Shown here one piece after another: positions 61,432 through 64,000 of a stretch of DNA of 64,000 nucleotides. Below the pieces are notes generated by a model. That model was not told the DNA's origin and searched no databases. It saw only the letters and a program-made list of their open reading frames with translations. The stretch is from Herbiconiux oxytropis (lineage in GTDB: Bacteria > Actinomycetota > Actinomycetes > Actinomycetales > Microbacteriaceae): positions 62,001-126,000 of the forward strand of contig NZ_JANLCK010000003.1 of NCBI RefSeq assembly GCF_024979315.1. The letters are read 5' to 3'. The first letter of the stretch is position 1. Each line of letters starts with the position of its first letter. The translations under genes were made by a program, and so were the position numbers.

Positions 61432-62075
61432 CGCGTGCTCCTCTCGCCGGTGCGGCGCGTTCGCGCCAGCATCAGTGCGCCGCCGGCGGCGAGCAGGAGA
61501 GCCAGCACGACGAAGGGAGCGACCGCTGCCCCCGTGTCGGCGAGGTCGCCGCCGCGCGAACCGGCCGGGCGAGAAGTGCCCGGGTCGGTGATGTCGGAGG
61601 GGACAGGCTCTCCGTCGCCGGGGATCGTTCCCGGATCGGTGTCGGGGTTGGCCGAGAGGGGGACCTGCGCCCCGACGACTGCCAGCACCACGCCGGAGGC
61701 GTCGACGACCGTGATCGAGACGTCGGGAGTGATGGCGATCGTGGAGCTCACGTAGACGGACGTGGCCCCAGGGGTCACGGGCACGACAGCTCCCGCGCCG
61801 AAGCTCGTGGGCGAGACCGGCACGCCCGCTGTCGAGGCCTGCTCGATCACGAGGCTGAGCGCGGATGCCTGGGTGCCGCCCGATTCCACATCGATCCAGG
61901 CGGAGACCCCCTCGGCGGGGACGACCACATCGAACCGTGCCACGGAGACGGGCTCGGGCAAGGCGGCTGCTCCGGCAGCGGCGATACCGCCGGAACCCGT
62001 GAGACCGGCGAGAGCCACCGCGACCGCGATCGTGCGGAGTGCAGTGCGCAGGCGCGTTCGAGCGCGTGTTTCCAT
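61428..62075 (-). CDS. Small LAxTG wall-anchored surface protein
   Basis: Exported protein of 215 residues from ATG 62075, preceded by GGGGGAAG; an in-frame ATG at 62090 is possible, while the open frame to 63545 covers other genes. Signal peptide about 1-38. One beta-rich domain (about 44-135) resembles the stalk modules of the next gene's product (VVPVTPGATSVYVSSTIAIT). A Pro/Asp-rich spacer (145-170) leads to a sorting signal: Leu178-Ala-Asp-Thr-Gly182, a hydrophobic stretch and RTRR. LAxTG is the motif used by class E sortases of actinobacteria. It is coupled to the VWA/PKD gene by an ATGA overlap; no sortase lies in the window. Confidence 0.85.
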   Translation of the reverse strand: METRARTRLRTALRTIAVAVALAGLTGSGGIAAAGAAALPEPVSVARFDVVVPAEGVSAWIDVESGGTQASALSLVIEQASTAGVPVSPTSFGAGAVVPVTPGATSVYVSSTIAITPDVSITVVDASGVVLAVVGAQVPLSANPDTDPGTIPGDGEPVPSDITDPGTSRPAGSRGGDLADTGAAVAPFVVLALLLAAGGALMLARTRRTGERSTR

Positions 62076-62173
62076 CGTGTCTTCCCCCATCGCCGTCCCC
62101 CAGAACGTCGTCGGGTCACACTCTATTCGACAACTGAAGTCGTGCGCGACACGGGTGCACGACTGCGTGCCGC

Positions 62174-63388
62174 TCAGCGCTTCTTGGCCAGCTCCACCTT
62201 CTCGGCCTGGTCGAGGTCGTCGAGCTTCTCGAGCTTCTTGCGCAGGCGACGGCGTTGCAGGCCGCTCGTCTTCGCCATCTGCTCCTGCAGGCGCTCCCGC
62301 TCGGCAGACACCAGCACGTCGCGGGCTTCCGCCACGCGGCGTTCCCTGTCGTTCTCGATCTCCTCGGGGCTGAGCGAGCGGGGGTCGATCCCTGCGTCGT
62401 CCATGCCGACCGCGATCCAGGTCGCCGAGATCAGGATGACCCGGCAGACGAGGTTGAGGAAGATCATGATGCCGATGATCACCGCGAAGGACGCCAGCAG
62501 CGGGTTCGACGTCGCTCCGCCGAGCAGCTGCGTGCCGAGGATCTTCAGCACGCCGAGCGCCGCACCACCGATGGCGGCACCGGCGAACAGCCGCTTCTTC
62601 GGGATCTTCACGCCCGAGAGCACCCGGAAGGCGCCCGCCAGCACGAGCGAGTCGAACACGAACACCACGAGCACGCCCACGAGCCACGCCACGAAGAGGG
62701 CGAAGGGGGAGCGGGTGTCGATCCCCAGCAGGCCGAAGGCGAAGGAGAGGCCCTGGTTGCTCACGAGGCTCACGACGGCCGACAGCACGATGGCCACACC
62801 GAAGGTGAGTGCCAGGCCGAGATCTTTCACCTTGAGCAGGATGAACAGGGTCTTCGGCGGCTCCAGCACGAACAGGCGCCGGATGGAGTCCCGCGTCGAC
62901 GCAAGCCAGCCGATCGCGGTCAGGATCAACCCCACGAGGGCGATGGCTCCGGTCCAGCCGAGAATCCTCGCCTCCATCAGGGCGTCCGGATCGATCGCAC
63001 CGCCCTCGCCGATCAGGCCCGGGATGGCGTTGCCGAGCTGCGCCACGATCGAGTCGAGCAGCGCCGGGTTGCCGGCGAGCACGATCCCGAAGATCGAGAA
63101 GCCCACCCAGATGCCCGCGAAGATGGCGAAGACGGCCTGGAACGACATCCCTGAGGCCATGATCTCGCCGCCACTCGCGCCGAACCTCAGGAACACCCGC
63201 ACCGGCTTGAGCTGCATCACCCACGCGATCAGCTTCGCGATGCCGGTGGGCGGCTTCTCGGGCCCCTCGTCCTTCTTCGCCACCTCGATCGCCGGAGGCG
63301 CACCCGCCGCGACCTTCGTGGTGGCCCTGTCGTCGTCGACCGCCGTGTTCCCGCTGCCGGAGCCCGACTTCCCACGCACCTCGCTCAT
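62174..63388 (-). CDS. YihY/BrkB-family membrane protein
   Basis: Integral membrane protein of 404 residues. The family signature ASGGEIMASGMSFQAVFAIFAGIWV starts the membrane part (about 68-100), which has five or six helices to about residue 330 with KLKD-type loops (ILLKVKDLGLALTFG). The C-terminal 65 residues are a charged coiled-coil-like helix (ENDRERRVAEARDVLVSAE, RRRLRKKLEKLDDL). The family was once called ribonuclease BN, an identification no longer accepted; the function is unknown. As I recall a yihY gene next to xthA is frequent in actinobacteria. Confidence 0.88.
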   Translation of the reverse strand: MSEVRGKSGSGSGNTAVDDDRATTKVAAGAPPAIEVAKKDEGPEKPPTGIAKLIAWVMQLKPVRVFLRFGASGGEIMASGMSFQAVFAIFAGIWVGFSIFGIVLAGNPALLDSIVAQLGNAIPGLIGEGGAIDPDALMEARILGWTGAIALVGLILTAIGWLASTRDSIRRLFVLEPPKTLFILLKVKDLGLALTFGVAIVLSAVVSLVSNQGLSFAFGLLGIDTRSPFALFVAWLVGVLVVFVFDSLVLAGAFRVLSGVKIPKKRLFAGAAIGGAALGVLKILGTQLLGGATSNPLLASFAVIIGIMIFLNLVCRVILISATWIAVGMDDAGIDPRSLSPEEIENDRERRVAEARDVLVSAERERLQEQMAKTSGLQRRRLRKKLEKLDDLDQAEKVELAKKR

Positions 63389-63525
63389 GTTCCCAGCCTG
63401 TCACGCCCGCCCCCTTCCCGCCCGGCTGCTTCCCGGAGAAGTCGGCGGGGAAATCGCCGGCCGGTGGGAAACGACGGACCAGAGGCTCCTGTTCCCAGCG
63501 AGGCTCCGTCGTCTGCACCCGGGCC

Positions 63526-64000
63526 TCACAGCACGAGGGCGGCACGGACGGCCGCCAGGCACGAGGCCCAGTCGAAGAGCACCTGAGAGTAGCTGAAGTG
63601 CAGCACGCGGTACCCCAGTCGCGTCAGTTCGGCGGCCCGCCGTCGATCCCGCTCGAACGCGGCAGGATCATCGTGGAACTCCCTTCCGTCGATCTCCACC
63701 ACCACCCGGTCGCCCACGAGCAGATCCACGCGGTACCGGCCGATCCGCACCTGCGGGCGTACTTCCAGCCGTGCTTCGAGCAGGCGGCAGCGCGCGACGG
63801 ACTCGACGCCGGACTCGGCGCGCGGATCGACTCGTGCCAGTGCCCGGACCAACCGGGGTGCGCCCTCGAACGAACGCGACAGCTCCCAGGTGGTGCCGAC
63901 CCCGATCCGGAGTGCCGAGTCGAGGACCGCCACCACGAACGCGGAGTCGAGTTCGACTGGCATATGCCGGATGACGAGCGGCACAGGCAGCGGTTCGTGC
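63526..64000 (-). CDS. DUF559 domain protein, N-terminus beyond the window
   Basis: C-terminal part (about 158 codons) of a protein whose frame stays open to the window edge, so its start is missing. The visible end is a DUF559 domain, an endonuclease-like fold related to very-short-patch-repair nucleases: VRIGRYRVDLLVGDRVVVEIDG with Asp and Glu-x-Asp, then HDDPAAFERDRRRAAELTRLGYRVLHFSY. In actinobacteria such proteins often carry an N-terminal AbiEi-like HTH region; only part of it would be present here. The gap to the YihY gene (63389-63525) shows nothing. Confidence 0.75.
   Translation of the reverse strand, partial: HEPLPVPLVIRHMPVELDSAFVVAVLDSALRIGVGTTWELSRSFEGAPRLVRALARVDPRAESGVESVARCRLLEARLEVRPQVRIGRYRVDLLVGDRVVVEIDGREFHDDPAAFERDRRRAAELTRLGYRVLHFSYSQVLFDWASCLAAVRAALVL

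Noticed and set aside
62174-63388. Annotation of the YihY gene as ribonuclease BN
   Set aside because: The protein is an integral membrane protein of the YihY/BrkB family without nuclease motifs; the old name came from a misassigned gene.
61428-63545. 705-codon open frame covering the LAxTG gene and beyond
   Set aside because: Only the last 215 codons have a signal peptide, a Shine-Dalgarno and a sorting signal; the remainder is the shadow of the YihY gene in another frame.

Overview
The window is 64 kb of very GC-rich chromosome with dense, often overlapping genes. Protein types, the many start codons sitting 6-7 nt behind a TANNNT box, and the gene order point to an actinobacterium, most likely of the family Microbacteriaceae (family level is inference). 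I see no prophage, insertion sequence, CRISPR array or rRNA operon, so this is mostly core chromosome with small accessory pieces.

Layout. 0-9 kb: a cysteine-free E1-like (ThiF family) enzyme; an ABC transporter with its own NarL-type two-component system; a small unknown gene; a VOC protein behind a structured leader; a radical SAM protein behind a LexA-type SOS box; thymidine kinase and two small unknown genes. 9-24 kb: tRNA-Pro, metallophosphoesterase, bifunctional penicillin-binding protein with PASTA repeats, a DUF4177-like protein, RidA, acetyl-CoA synthetase, a 6C small RNA, a compact Tad pilus locus, topA, tmk and holB. From memory this order closely follows Mycobacterium tuberculosis Rv3683 to Rv3644c, where the 6C RNA is called B11. 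24-30 kb: TAP-like secreted peptidase, TetR regulator, tRNA-Thr whose encoded CCA runs into the next start codon, a Gfo/Idh/MocA oxidoreductase, a PBP4-type DD-peptidase and nicotinamidase. 30-36.5 kb: a PucR regulator divergent from gabT, a glutamate dehydrogenase and gabD, a complete route from GABA to succinate with 2-oxoglutarate recycling. 36.5-46 kb: a transport and sensing cluster (FtsX-type ABC plus two-component system, GntR/YtrA-type regulator with ABC transporter, ABC exporter, MHS-type MFS carrier). 46-51 kb: ribokinase and the riboflavin operon ribD-ribE-ribBA-ribH under an FMN riboswitch. 51-57 kb: polyprenol-phosphate mannosyltransferase, GtrA protein, serine deaminase under a tandem glycine riboswitch, FUSC-type membrane protein, trpS and xthA. 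57-62 kb: a 1408-residue secreted VWA/PKD protein translationally coupled to a small LAxTG wall-anchored protein. 62-64 kb: a YihY/BrkB membrane protein and a DUF559 protein cut by the window edge.

How the parts work together. Two FtsX-type ABC exporters each travel with a NarL-type sensor/regulator pair, and a third ABC module carries its own palindromic operator; together they look like cell-envelope stress or peptide-resistance modules (inference). The Tad genes encode an ATPase, a single fused platform protein, a Flp-like prepilin and two TadE-like pseudopilins, but no prepilin peptidase or TadZ/Ssd-like gene is present here. The best candidates for undescribed biology are the coupled VWA/PKD plus LAxTG surface pair, the structured RNA in front of the VOC gene, the nested palindrome between tmk and holB, and the recurrent short tandem duplications at gene ends.
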